Assembly (NCBI GenBank): GCA_021796055.1
Contig: JAJYOS010000016.1
Coordinates: forward strand, 1 to 18,612
Direction of reading: 5' to 3'
Length of the DNA: 18,612 bases
Source: Bacteroidota bacterium
GTDB lineage: Bacteria; Bacteroidota; Kryptoniia; Kryptoniales; JAKASW01
Positions 1-7,408 of this stretch are shown one piece after another. The position numbers and the translations under genes are program-made. The number at the start of each line of letters is the position of its first letter. The first letter of the stretch is position 1. A model generated the notes under the pieces. The model was not told the origin of the DNA, did not search any database, and worked only from the letters and a program-made list of their open reading frames with translations.

Positions 1-1
1 G

Positions 2-2209
2 CCGGACGGGAAGTACATTGCTTATGTCTCCGACAAGACAGGCGAGGACGAGATCTACCTGCGCGAGGATAAGCTGAATTCAGAACCTATCCAGATCACC
101 CACGGCAATACATACTTCATGTACCATCTTGTCTGGTCTCCTGACAGCAAGATGATTTTGTACACCGACAACAGCTTCAGGCTATGGTATGTGGACGTCG
201 CACAGAAGAAACGTGTGCTGGTCGACAAAGACTCTATTTGGGAGATCACCAACTATTCATGGTCTCCGGACAGCCGCTACGTCGCCTACGCAAAGCATCA
301 TAAGAATAACTTCACTTCGATTTACATCTATTCTGTCGCTGATCAAAAGATTCATGAGATAACTAACGGTTACACCAACGACTACGATCCTGTTTTCGAT
401 ACCGAAGGGAAATATCTGATTTTTGTTTCCGACCGGAAATACAACGGGGTTATCGGCAACTTCGATATGGAGTTCACGGACACGAAGTCGGAAGGAATCT
501 ATATAGCCACTCTCCAGGCTGACAGCGCATCTCCGTTCACACCGGTGAACAATGAGGTGAAAGTGACCGGGGAAAAATCCAAAGGGTCACAAGTTGAAGG
601 CAAAAACCACGAAAAGAAATCCCCGCAAATCAAAGACGTGAAGATCGATTTCCAGGGGCTGAGCCAGAGAGCTGTCGAAGTTCCAATCGCACCGAACAAC
701 ATCACAGGCATCAGCTCGACAGGAGACCGAATTTACTACCTGACTGAACCCACGATGGGCCTTTCCGGTAATGCGTCAGGAGAAGAGTCCGCTCTCCACT
801 GCTACGATCTAAAGGACAGAAAAGACACGGAACTCCTCTCGCCAATTGATGGTTACCAGCTTTCCGCCGACGGTAAATATATCATTTACCAGGATAAGAA
901 AACCTTCGGGATAATCACGTCAAACCCTGAAGAGGAGAAAGTCGGCGGTGGAGAGCTGAACCTTTCCGATATGAAGGAGTTCGTAAACTTCCATGAAGAA
1001 TGGGCCGAGATGTTCAACCAGGCCTGGCGGCTCGAGCGCGAGTTCTTCTACTCACCCGAGATGAACGGTGTGAATTGGGATGCGGTCAAGAAAAAGTATG
1101 AAGTACTGGTTCCATATATCAACAATCGGTACGACCTTACTGGTCTCATAAGCAGTATGATCGGTGAGCTTGGCAACTCGCACACGTATGTTGGCGGTGG
1201 ATATTATCCGAAAATTCACGCGGTGCAAACCGGGCTCCTGGGGGCCAATTACACCCTCGACAAGGCCAGCGGTTACTACAGGATCAGCAAAATTATGATC
1301 GGGTTGAATACAAAATCGAACAGGATCTCCCCTCTGACACTGCCCGGAGTGAATGTCCATGAAGGCGATTACATCCTTGCAATCAACAACCTGCCCGTGA
1401 AGTTTCCGATGAGTATTGACAGCGTAATGCAGAATACTGTCGGAACCACCGTGACCTTGCTCGTGAACTCAAAGCCGGAACTCAAAGGCGCATGGGAAGC
1501 GAAAGTAAATCCGATCGGCAACGAGCTGGATCTTCGTTACAACAACTGGATAGTCTCGAAGCGCCATCTCGTTGACAGTCTCTCGCACGGTAAGATAGGC
1601 TATGTCTATTTGCCGGATATGGAAGCTGCGGGACTCAATGCCTTCGTTCAGCAGTACTATCCGCAGATTACAAAGGAAGGACTGATAATCGACGAGCGCT
1701 ACAATGGCGGCGGCTTTATCGATGAGCTTCTTCTCGAACGGCTCAGGAGAATACTTGTCGGAATGTCCATGTCGCGTCATGGAGCGCCGACGACCACTCC
1801 GTCGCCTCTATTCAACGGCTACATGGCATGTCTCATTAACGAGTATTCGGCATCCGATGGCGATATATTCCCTTACTACTTCAGGAAGTATCATCTCGGG
1901 CCGCTCATCGGCACCAGGACGTGGGGCGGAGTTAGAGGCATTACCGGTTTCAGACCGCTGATCGACGGTGGCTATATCACCGTACCACAATTCTCGATCT
2001 ACGGACTCAAGAGCGAATGGATAATAGAGAACTGGGGTGTGGTGCCGGACATGAAAGTGCACCAGACGCCGAAGCTCGTGATGGAAGGCCATGATCCTCA
2101 AATCGAGGCAGCGGTCAACTACCTTATGAAGGAAATTGAAAAGAACCCGAAGAAGCTTCCGCCGAAGCCGCCATACACGCCGGCATTCCCGCCTGAACCT
2201 CAGCATTAG
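2..2209 (+). CDS. Tricorn-like S41 protease, 3' part (5' end outside window)
   Basis: Partial gene: the frame is open from base 2, upstream of the first Met codon at 119, and the N-terminal propeller continues off the window. Visible are WD40/PD40-type beta-propeller repeats with the recurring SPDS/PDGK...Y signature, then a tricorn C1 helical region, a PDZ-like domain (about residues 370-455 counted from the Met at 119) and an S41 protease core. By analogy with archaeal tricorn, the catalytic residues would be Ser354-His355 (GNSHTY), the nucleophile Ser579 in NEYSASDGD, and Glu637 in IENWGVVPD. All are present, so the enzyme looks active. Tricorn cleaves oligopeptides, downstream of the proteasome in archaea; bacterial relatives are often exported, but the signal peptide would lie outside the window. 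A Pro-rich tail ends the protein. Family assignment is firm; substrate is unknown. Confidence 0.93.
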   Translation, partial: PDGKYIAYVSDKTGEDEIYLREDKLNSEPIQITHGNTYFMYHLVWSPDSKMILYTDNSFRLWYVDVAQKKRVLVDKDSIWEITNYSWSPDSRYVAYAKHHKNNFTSIYIYSVADQKIHEITNGYTNDYDPVFDTEGKYLIFVSDRKYNGVIGNFDMEFTDTKSEGIYIATLQADSASPFTPVNNEVKVTGEKSKGSQVEGKNHEKKSPQIKDVKIDFQGLSQRAVEVPIAPNNITGISSTGDRIYYLTEPTMGLSGNASGEESALHCYDLKDRKDTELLSPIDGYQLSADGKYIIYQDKKTFGIITSNPEEEKVGGGELNLSDMKEFVNFHEEWAEMFNQAWRLEREFFYSPEMNGVNWDAVKKKYEVLVPYINNRYDLTGLISSMIGELGNSHTYVGGGYYPKIHAVQTGLLGANYTLDKASGYYRISKIMIGLNTKSNRISPLTLPGVNVHEGDYILAINNLPVKFPMSIDSVMQNTVGTTVTLLVNSKPELKGAWEAKVNPIGNELDLRYNNWIVSKRHLVDSLSHGKIGYVYLPDMEAAGLNAFVQQYYPQITKEGLIIDERYNGGGFIDELLLERLRRILVGMSMSRHGAPTTTPSPLFNGYMACLINEYSASDGDIFPYYFRKYHLGPLIGTRTWGGVRGITGFRPLIDGGYITVPQFSIYGLKSEWIIENWGVVPDMKVHQTPKLVMEGHDPQIEAAVNYLMKEIEKNPKKLPPKPPYTPAFPPEPQH

Positions 2210-2254
2210 TGAACTCGAAGAACAGAGTGGAAAGCGGATCGCACGAATCAACAA

Positions 2255-2281
2255 GTAAGTCGGCCAGCCTGGTCGACTTAC
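2255..2281 (+). terminator. Stem-loop after the tricorn gene, probable terminator
   Basis: An 11-bp stem (GTAAGTCGGCC with GGTCGACTTAC, one G-T wobble) closes a 5-nt loop, 45 bp after the protease stop, and is followed by TTTC. The T-tract is short, so intrinsic termination is likely but not certain. Confidence 0.55.
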
Positions 2282-2392
2282 TTTCAGGACACGTTCGTTT
2301 CGACGCGCGCGAGGCTGTTCCAAAAGGCGGTCTGCCTCATTCACTCTACGATCTACGATCCCGTAGGGAGGTCGTTGATCGAATGATTGTAT

Positions 2393-2427
2393 CGGGAGTC
2401 CGCTCTTCAAAGCGGACTGGACTCCCG
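2393..2427 (+). terminator. Second stem-loop with two alternative pairings
   Basis: CGGGAGTCC (2393-2401) pairs perfectly with GGACTCCCG (2419-2427). An alternative 7-bp stem, GTCCGCT (2398-2404) with AGCGGAC (2411-2417), uses overlapping bases because GGACT is directly duplicated at 2414-2423. The sequence CCTTTCT follows. It could be a terminator or just a structured spacer. Confidence 0.35.
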
Positions 2428-2653
2428 CCTTTCTGTCCGGTAGGTAGACTTAGAGCGCGCGGAAATGACAGATCGGATGACGTATTAGTTCTTTTGGGAC
2501 TACCACTGGAGAGCCGATCAATCCTACTCGTGCATCATCGGCGTGCTGTTCCTTGTAATGCACGATTCCGAATTGAAGATCATATCAAGAAGCATCGGAG
2601 AAATCATTTAACATGGAGAGTTCCTTATTCCATCCCTTGAACTAACCATCTTC

Positions 2654-3151
2654 ATGGTCGTTTCACTGGCTGTGCTTTTCATTTCCAGAAACGGTCTCCG
2701 TGATCGTCACTCGTACGGGTACTACCGTTTCTTTGCACTTGAGTTCACATTGTTGTCAGTGGTGAGAAATCTTCGGGTTTGGTTCGCCGATCCCTTCTCA
2801 GTGCTGCAAATCATTTCGTGGCTGCTTTTGGTATGTTCGCTGTATCTTGCGGTTTCAGGATTCAAACTCCTGGGCTCTTCACGCGCGGCGGACAAATCAG
2901 ACCCCGGCGAACTCGTCCAAACCGGCATCTACTCGCTTGTACGGCACCCGCTATATTCGTCTCTTGTCTTCCTATCCGCCGGATCACTTTTCAAGAGGCC
3001 GTCACTCTTTTCAGCAATTCTTCTATTCGGGTGCGCATACACTGCCACTGTCACTGCACTGGCAGAAGAGAAGATTAACATTGACAGATTTGGCGATCGT
3101 TATGAGGACTACATTGGCAGGACGCGAATGTTCATACCATACCTATTCTAG
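2654..3151 (+). CDS. ICMT/PEMT-like membrane methyltransferase
   Basis: Small integral-membrane protein (165 aa from this ATG) of the isoprenylcysteine carboxyl methyltransferase family. The C-terminal signature is visible: TGIYSLVRHPLYSS (RHPLY at 97-101), a conserved Glu pair at 138-139, and FGDRYEDYIGRTRMFIP, which in this family form the SAM-binding pocket at the membrane face. Several hydrophobic helices precede it. The bacterial substrate is unknown. The start is doubtful: no ribosome binding site precedes 2654, and the frame is open back to 2612, giving coding-like residues before the Met. An ATG at 2613, with GGAG 12 bp upstream, begins MESSLFHPLN-stop in another frame; one indel near 2636-2643 would join it to this ORF. 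The next gene follows 17 bp downstream. Confidence 0.8.
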   Translation: MVVSLAVLFISRNGLRDRHSYGYYRFFALEFTLLSVVRNLRVWFADPFSVLQIISWLLLVCSLYLAVSGFKLLGSSRAADKSDPGELVQTGIYSLVRHPLYSSLVFLSAGSLFKRPSLFSAILLFGCAYTATVTALAEEKINIDRFGDRYEDYIGRTRMFIPYLF

Positions 3152-3168
3152 ATGAACCGGAGGAGAAA

Positions 3169-3861
3169 TTGAAAGAACGATTGAAAGTGTCCGGGCAGGA
3201 TTTCAAGAGGCTCTTTGTTGAGTGGGGCAAGTACTACTCGTTGCCGCTGAGCTGGAAGCTGAAACAATGGCTGATATTCGGCGAGTTGATGCTACTGGTC
3301 GTTATATCCGCGTACTTTGACGAGCCGGTCAGGTACTTCTTCTTCACTCTTCACGGTCCTGTTGAAAACAAGATCGCGGGCTTCGTCCATCTCTTCGGTA
3401 CCGGCCGCCCAACGCTGTGGCTATTCTTCGCTTTCTACATCGTCGGGTTTGTCGCGAACTGGAAGAAGGCTCGTGACTATGGGATCATGCTGGTACAGGG
3501 ATTTCTATATCCAGGACTAATAACTATCGCATTGAAATCGGCTGTCGGGCGCTGGCGTCCCTGGAATGGTCACGGCCGTCTGACTTTCAGCCCGTTCATC
3601 ACCGGTCCAAATGCTTACCTGTCATTTCCTTCCGGCGACGTGGCAGTCGTCTTCGGACTCTCAATAGTCATGGCATCACTGGTGGACAACAAGATCTGGA
3701 AGGCGCTCTGGATACTCCTTGCGATACTGGATTCGCTCTCGCGGATCTATTATGACGCGCACTGGTTTTCCGATGTGGTGTTCTCCACCATCAATGCGGG
3801 GATCGGAACATGGTGGATAGTGAAAAACTATCGCAGGACGGAGGGATTGAGGACCACCTGA
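3169..3861 (+). CDS. PAP2-family membrane phosphatase
   Basis: Type 2 phosphatidic acid phosphatase family, 230 aa, multi-pass membrane protein; such enzymes dephosphorylate lipid phosphates such as phosphatidic acid, PGP or undecaprenyl pyrophosphate. The three-part motif is present: K123...R130-P131 (KxxxxxxRP), P154-S155-G156, and S191-R192...H198...D202 (SRxxxxxHxxxD). The usual PSGH of motif 2 reads PSGD (Asp157), which removes a histidine considered catalytically important. The start is TTG: GGAGGAG lies at 3159-3165, with 5 nt between GGAGG and TTG, and no better ATG exists. It sits 17 bp after the methyltransferase gene and 13 bp before the YbaK gene, so the three probably form one transcript. 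Confidence 0.88.
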   Translation: MKERLKVSGQDFKRLFVEWGKYYSLPLSWKLKQWLIFGELMLLVVISAYFDEPVRYFFFTLHGPVENKIAGFVHLFGTGRPTLWLFFAFYIVGFVANWKKARDYGIMLVQGFLYPGLITIALKSAVGRWRPWNGHGRLTFSPFITGPNAYLSFPSGDVAVVFGLSIVMASLVDNKIWKALWILLAILDSLSRIYYDAHWFSDVVFSTINAGIGTWWIVKNYRRTEGLRTT

Positions 3862-3874
3862 AAGGGAAAATCTA

Positions 3875-4351
3875 ATGAGCATCGAGAATGTGCGATCTCA
3901 CTTGAAGAAGTGGAATCGCGACAAAGATATAATTGAGTTCAACGTATCGAGTGCCACTGTCGAGCTTGCGGCGCTTGCCTTAAAGACGCAGCAATCACGA
4001 ATTGCGAAGACTCTGTCTTTTAAAAGTGACAATGGAGCACTATTGGTTGTGACCGCCGGCGATATGAAGATCGATAACCAGAAGTTCAAGCAGGAGTTCG
4101 GCTTCAAAGCGAAGATGTTGAACCCCGATGAGGTCAAAGAATTGGTCGGTCACGAAATCGGCGGGGTCTGTCCATTCGGCGTCGATCCCGCGGTGAAGAT
4201 CTTTCTGGATATATCTCTGAAAAGGTTCGACACCGTTTTTCGCGCCTGCGGCAGCCCAAACTCAGCGATAGAGATGACCTGCAAAGAACTCGAAGAGACG
4301 TCTGAAAATGCGAAATGGGTCGACGTCTGTAGAGCCAGAGAAATTGTTTAG
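3875..4351 (+). CDS. YbaK/EbsC-type aminoacyl-tRNA editing protein
   Basis: 158-aa single-domain protein of the YbaK/ProX editing superfamily, which hydrolyses mischarged tRNAs, for example Cys-tRNA(Pro), in trans. Family features are visible: the conserved lysine in SRIAKTL (Lys45), the LLVVTAGDMKID strand, and the glycine-rich GGVCPFG loop (96-102). Length matches free-standing YbaK proteins. An AAAGGGA ribosome binding site precedes the ATG. The exact tRNA substrate cannot be read from sequence, since YbaK, ProXp-ala and related proteins share this fold. It follows the PAP2 gene by 13 bp and is probably co-transcribed with it. Confidence 0.88.
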   Translation: MSIENVRSHLKKWNRDKDIIEFNVSSATVELAALALKTQQSRIAKTLSFKSDNGALLVVTAGDMKIDNQKFKQEFGFKAKMLNPDEVKELVGHEIGGVCPFGVDPAVKIFLDISLKRFDTVFRACGSPNSAIEMTCKELEETSENAKWVDVCRAREIV

Positions 4352-4547
4352 TCAGCGGCAGAAACCTACCCCCTATGGCAGTGGTGATGTGAAGATGGCT
4401 TTGCCGTTGGCAGTTCACTCATGAAGAGAGAATGTCCCTTCGTTTTCACGCGGTCAGCGAGCCTGCGTCTTCGGTTTTTCAATAGTCTGCTGAATTCTAC
4501 GTGGTCACCGTCGGCAGGCAGACAAGAATAAATGGAGCATCTCGGAG

Positions 4548-5021
4548 ATGAATGATAGTAACGAAGGTTTTATGAGAGAGGCAATCGCTCTCTCGAAGGA
4601 GTCTGTCAATTCCGGCGGCGGTCCGTTTGGAACCGTAATTGTAAAGGATGGCTCGATCATTGCCCTCGGCATGAACCGCGTAACGGTATGGAACGATCCG
4701 ACGGCACACGGAGAAATCGTGGCGATCCGGGAAGCATGTAGAAAACTCGGCATGTTCCATCTCGATGGTTGCACACTCTACACGAATTGTGAACCCTGTC
4801 CGATGTGTCTCGGTGCGATCTACTGGTCGCATCTGTCCGGAGTTTACTTTGCAAACACCAGGGAGGATGCCGCGACGATCGGCTTCGACGACGTTTTGAT
4901 CTACAATGAAATGAACAACGCCTTCGGAGATCGCAGGATGCCGTTCCATCAGATTATGCGGGATGAAGCGATCGAAGTGTTTCAGACATGGGCAGGGAAG
5001 ATCGACAAAGTCGGGTACTAA
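4548..5021 (+). CDS. guaD: Guanine deaminase (cytidine deaminase-like fold)
   Basis: 157-aa zinc-dependent deaminase converting guanine to xanthine in purine salvage or catabolism. Zinc ligands and catalytic Glu are plain: His54-Gly-Glu56 (TAHGE) and Cys84-x-x-Cys87 (CEPCPMC). The overall match to Bacillus subtilis GuaD, from memory, is close: GGPFG near residue 24, NDPTAH, LYT.CEPCPMCLGAIYW, GFDD, and a C-terminal Tyr, with nearly the same length. TadA-type tRNA adenosine deaminase is less likely because of the GuaD-specific C-terminal half. The ATG at 4548 has GGAG 10 nt upstream and gives an N-terminus of the right length; ATG 4572 is an alternative. A 196-bp spacer separates it from the YbaK gene. 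Confidence 0.88.
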   Translation: MNDSNEGFMREAIALSKESVNSGGGPFGTVIVKDGSIIALGMNRVTVWNDPTAHGEIVAIREACRKLGMFHLDGCTLYTNCEPCPMCLGAIYWSHLSGVYFANTREDAATIGFDDVLIYNEMNNAFGDRRMPFHQIMRDEAIEVFQTWAGKIDKVGY

Positions 5022-5070
5022 AAGAAGAGCACACCGTGGGCGCAAGACAAAGAAGAACACCAGATAGGTT

Positions 5071-5089
5071 TACGACTCATCGAGTCGTA
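5071..5089 (+). terminator. 8-bp perfect hairpin after guaD
   Basis: TACGACTC-ATC-GAGTCGTA is a perfect 8-bp stem with a 3-nt loop, 49 bp after the guaD stop. No T-run follows, so termination is uncertain. Confidence 0.35.
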
Positions 5090-5100
5090 GACTCGTTGAG

Positions 5101-5154
5101 CACATAGGGCATGTAGTTGATTGAGCCCGTCCATGTTTTCTATGCGCCTATGTG
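5101..5154. repeat. Imperfect inverted repeat in the hsdM upstream region
   Basis: CACATAGG (5101-5108) is repeated inverted as CCTATGTG (5147-5154). The match extends with small bulges to 5101-5116 and 5140-5154, enclosing about 23 nt. It lies just upstream of the proposed hsdM promoter. It could be an operator or a structured remnant. Confidence 0.4.
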
Positions 5155-5178
5155 ATTGAATCTTTCAGCGTGGGAAGC

Positions 5179-5207
5179 TTGGTATTTTCTCAGGCATTCG
5201 CTAAAAT
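5179..5207 (+). promoter_or_regulatory. Candidate sigma-70 promoter for hsdMS
   Basis: TTGGTA (5179-5184), a 17-bp spacer and TAAAAT (5202-5207) match the -35/-10 consensus at 4 of 6 and 5 of 6 positions. Transcription would start near 5214 and leave a leader of about 120 nt before the hsdM ATG. Confidence 0.4.
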
Positions 5208-5332
5208 TGAATCACAAAATGCAGACGGGCGAAGTTGCAAAAAAATGATCGGTACCGAAACTTACAGTTTTTCTTGCGCACACATCGCCTCGTTGAATCA
5301 CACCGACTCCTCGACCTACACCCAATTAATCC

Positions 5333-7408
5333 ATGACCAAAGAGCAGCACAAACAACTTGAAGCGGACCTCTGGAGTGCCGCGGATAATCTCCGTGCGAA
5401 CTCCGACCTGACTTCCAACGAATACTCAGTCCCGGTCCTCGGACTGATCTTCCTCAAATTTGCCGACAACAATTACAGCCGGTACGAAAAGGATATCCTC
5501 GCCGAATACCAGAAGCTGAAAGACACTCGCCGCGAAAAGGAAATCTCCGAAATAGCAATTGCGAAGTGCCGGTTTTACCTCCCCGAGTCGGCAAAGTACG
5601 ATCACCTTCTGAAACTGAAAGAAGAAGAGAATATAGCGAAGGCCGTGAGAAAGGCGATGGTGGATATCGAGACCTACAATTCCGATCTCGCGGACACCTT
5701 GCCGAAGGACGAATATCACAGGTTTGCAGACAGCGAGAGAACGCAGACAATTCTCAAGGACTTGCTGAAAAATTTTGCCAATATTCCGATGGATGCACAG
5801 GGCGATTTGTTCGGCAGAATTTACGAGTATTTCCTTTCAGCTTTTGCCAGAACTGAAGGCCAAAAAGGGGGAGAGTTCTTTACGCCCCGCTCGGTGGTTC
5901 AATTGATGGTATCGATTATTGAGCCTCACGGTGGTGAAGTGTTCGATCCCGCGTGCGGCTCCGGCGGGATGTTCGTCCAATCAGACCACTTCATCAAGCT
6001 GCACCGTAAAGAACTTGAAGGATCGGACCGGGGCGTCTTCTTCAGCGGCCAGGAAAAGAAATCTGAGACAGTGAAGCTGGCGAAGATGAACCTGGCCGTA
6101 AACGGACTGCGAGGGGACATAAGGGTCGCTAATACCTACTACGATGACGAATTTACGAGCTTCGGGAAGTTCGACTACGTCCTCGCAAATCCTCCATTCA
6201 ACGTCGACGACGTCAACATCAGCTCCGTGGAAAAGGACAAGCGCTTCAACACGTACGGAATCCCGAGGAAGAAGACGAAGGCAAAGAAAAAAGACGCGGG
6301 CAAGGAAGCCGTTCCGAATGCCAACTACCTCTGGATTAACCTATTCGCAACTTCTTTGAAGAAGAACGGCCGGGCCGCACTCGTCATGGCAAACTCCGCA
6401 TCCGACGCGCGGCACTCAGAGGCGGAAATAAGAAAAAGACTGATCGACGAGAACCTGATCTACGGCATGCTCACGCTTCCTTCCAATATGTTTTACACCG
6501 TCACGCTTCCGGCGACACTCTGGTTCTTCGACAAGGGAAAGAAGGACGACAGGATACTCTTCATCGATGCGCGAAACATCTTCACGCAGATAGACCGCGC
6601 ACACCGCGAGTTTTCAGACGAGCAGATTCAGAACATCGCCGTCATCAGCCACCTGCGGAAGGGTAACCGTGGGAAGTTCGTCAGGCTTGTGGACGATTAT
6701 TTCAAGTCCGGAATGGAGCGCTTAAATGAAAACAAGGAGATGGTCGAGCCTGTTTCCAAACAGCTTCTCGAAGTGCTCGACGACGAAACGGGAAAAGCGA
6801 CAGTCGGCGAGCTGATGAAGCAGTGGGCTGCGCTCGACAAGCTGAAGTTGAAGTATGAGCAATACAGTCAAAAGTACGGCAGCGAGAAATCGATTGAGAA
6901 GAAGAACAAGGCCCAGCAGCAGCTGCGGGAGGCGTTCAATCCGTTCTTCACGGCGCTCCATGACGGCCTGAAGCAGCTCGACAAGATCGTGCGCCAGCAT
7001 GAAAAGCAGCAGGCCGAGGAGGCGCTGGCAAACGGCAAGCGTGCCGCCGTCGACCGCAAGGTGAAGGCGTTGAAGGAAGCCCTGGAAGAGTTGCACGGCG
7101 AGGTGAAAAACGCCGAGATGTTTTACCAGCACATACACTGGCTTCAGGAGCGGTTCCCGAACGCGGAGTACGAGGACGTGACCGGCTTATGCAAACTTGC
7201 GGGGCCTGCTGACTTGAAAGAGCAGGAATATTCGCTGAATCCGGGAAGGTATGTTGGAGTGGTGATTGAGGAGGATGGGAAGACGGAGGAAGAGTTTGTT
7301 GATGAGATCGTCAGTCACGTAGAGGAGTTTGAACGTCTGACGGGCGATGCTCATAAGCTGGAGAAGGAGATCTCTAAGGATTTACGAATATTGGCTGGAG
7401 AGTCATGA
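5333..7408 (+). CDS. hsdM: Type I restriction-modification DNA methyltransferase subunit HsdM
   Basis: N6-adenine methyltransferase subunit of a type I R-M system; two HsdM and one HsdS form the methylase. The N-terminal HsdM_N helical domain (about 1-150) is followed by EFFTPRSVVQLMV (181-193), the SAM-binding motif I DPACGSGGMF (205-214) and the catalytic NPPF motif IV (286-289), all intact. At 691 aa it is longer than the usual 500-550; the extra C-terminal part (about 470-640) is rich in Lys, Glu and Gln and probably coiled-coil. The ATG at 5333 has no clear ribosome binding site, but begins the family-typical N-terminus. Its stop overlaps the hsdS start (ATGA), indicating translational coupling. 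Confidence 0.95.
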   Translation: MTKEQHKQLEADLWSAADNLRANSDLTSNEYSVPVLGLIFLKFADNNYSRYEKDILAEYQKLKDTRREKEISEIAIAKCRFYLPESAKYDHLLKLKEEENIAKAVRKAMVDIETYNSDLADTLPKDEYHRFADSERTQTILKDLLKNFANIPMDAQGDLFGRIYEYFLSAFARTEGQKGGEFFTPRSVVQLMVSIIEPHGGEVFDPACGSGGMFVQSDHFIKLHRKELEGSDRGVFFSGQEKKSETVKLAKMNLAVNGLRGDIRVANTYYDDEFTSFGKFDYVLANPPFNVDDVNISSVEKDKRFNTYGIPRKKTKAKKKDAGKEAVPNANYLWINLFATSLKKNGRAALVMANSASDARHSEAEIRKRLIDENLIYGMLTLPSNMFYTVTLPATLWFFDKGKKDDRILFIDARNIFTQIDRAHREFSDEQIQNIAVISHLRKGNRGKFVRLVDDYFKSGMERLNENKEMVEPVSKQLLEVLDDETGKATVGELMKQWAALDKLKLKYEQYSQKYGSEKSIEKKNKAQQQLREAFNPFFTALHDGLKQLDKIVRQHEKQQAEEALANGKRAAVDRKVKALKEALEELHGEVKNAEMFYQHIHWLQERFPNAEYEDVTGLCKLAGPADLKEQEYSLNPGRYVGVVIEEDGKTEEEFVDEIVSHVEEFERLTGDAHKLEKEISKDLRILAGES

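Larger units (their letters stand above)
2210..2653. other. 444-bp intergenic region
   Basis: This spacer lies between the tricorn gene and the methyltransferase gene. A 143-codon open frame runs through it (2209-2640), but I recognise no family in it and its Arg-rich composition looks like chance. A second stretch, 2489-2608, is open in the methyltransferase frame, preceded by TAG and ended by TAA, without a start or recognisable homology. The only clear structures are the two stem-loops listed separately. Confidence 0.5.
5022..5332. other. 311-bp region between guaD and hsdM
   Basis: No convincing gene is seen; a 69-codon open frame inside (5152-5361) runs into hsdM in another frame and has no recognisable homology. 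The region holds the hairpin at 5071-5089, the inverted repeat at 5101-5154 and a promoter candidate at 5179-5207. Confidence 0.5.

Noticed and set aside
2209..2640. 143-codon + strand ORF and the overlapping 200-codon - strand ORF (1808-2410)
   Set aside because: The - strand ORF is mostly antisense to the tricorn gene; the + strand ORF is Arg-rich with no recognisable motif and spans two hairpins.
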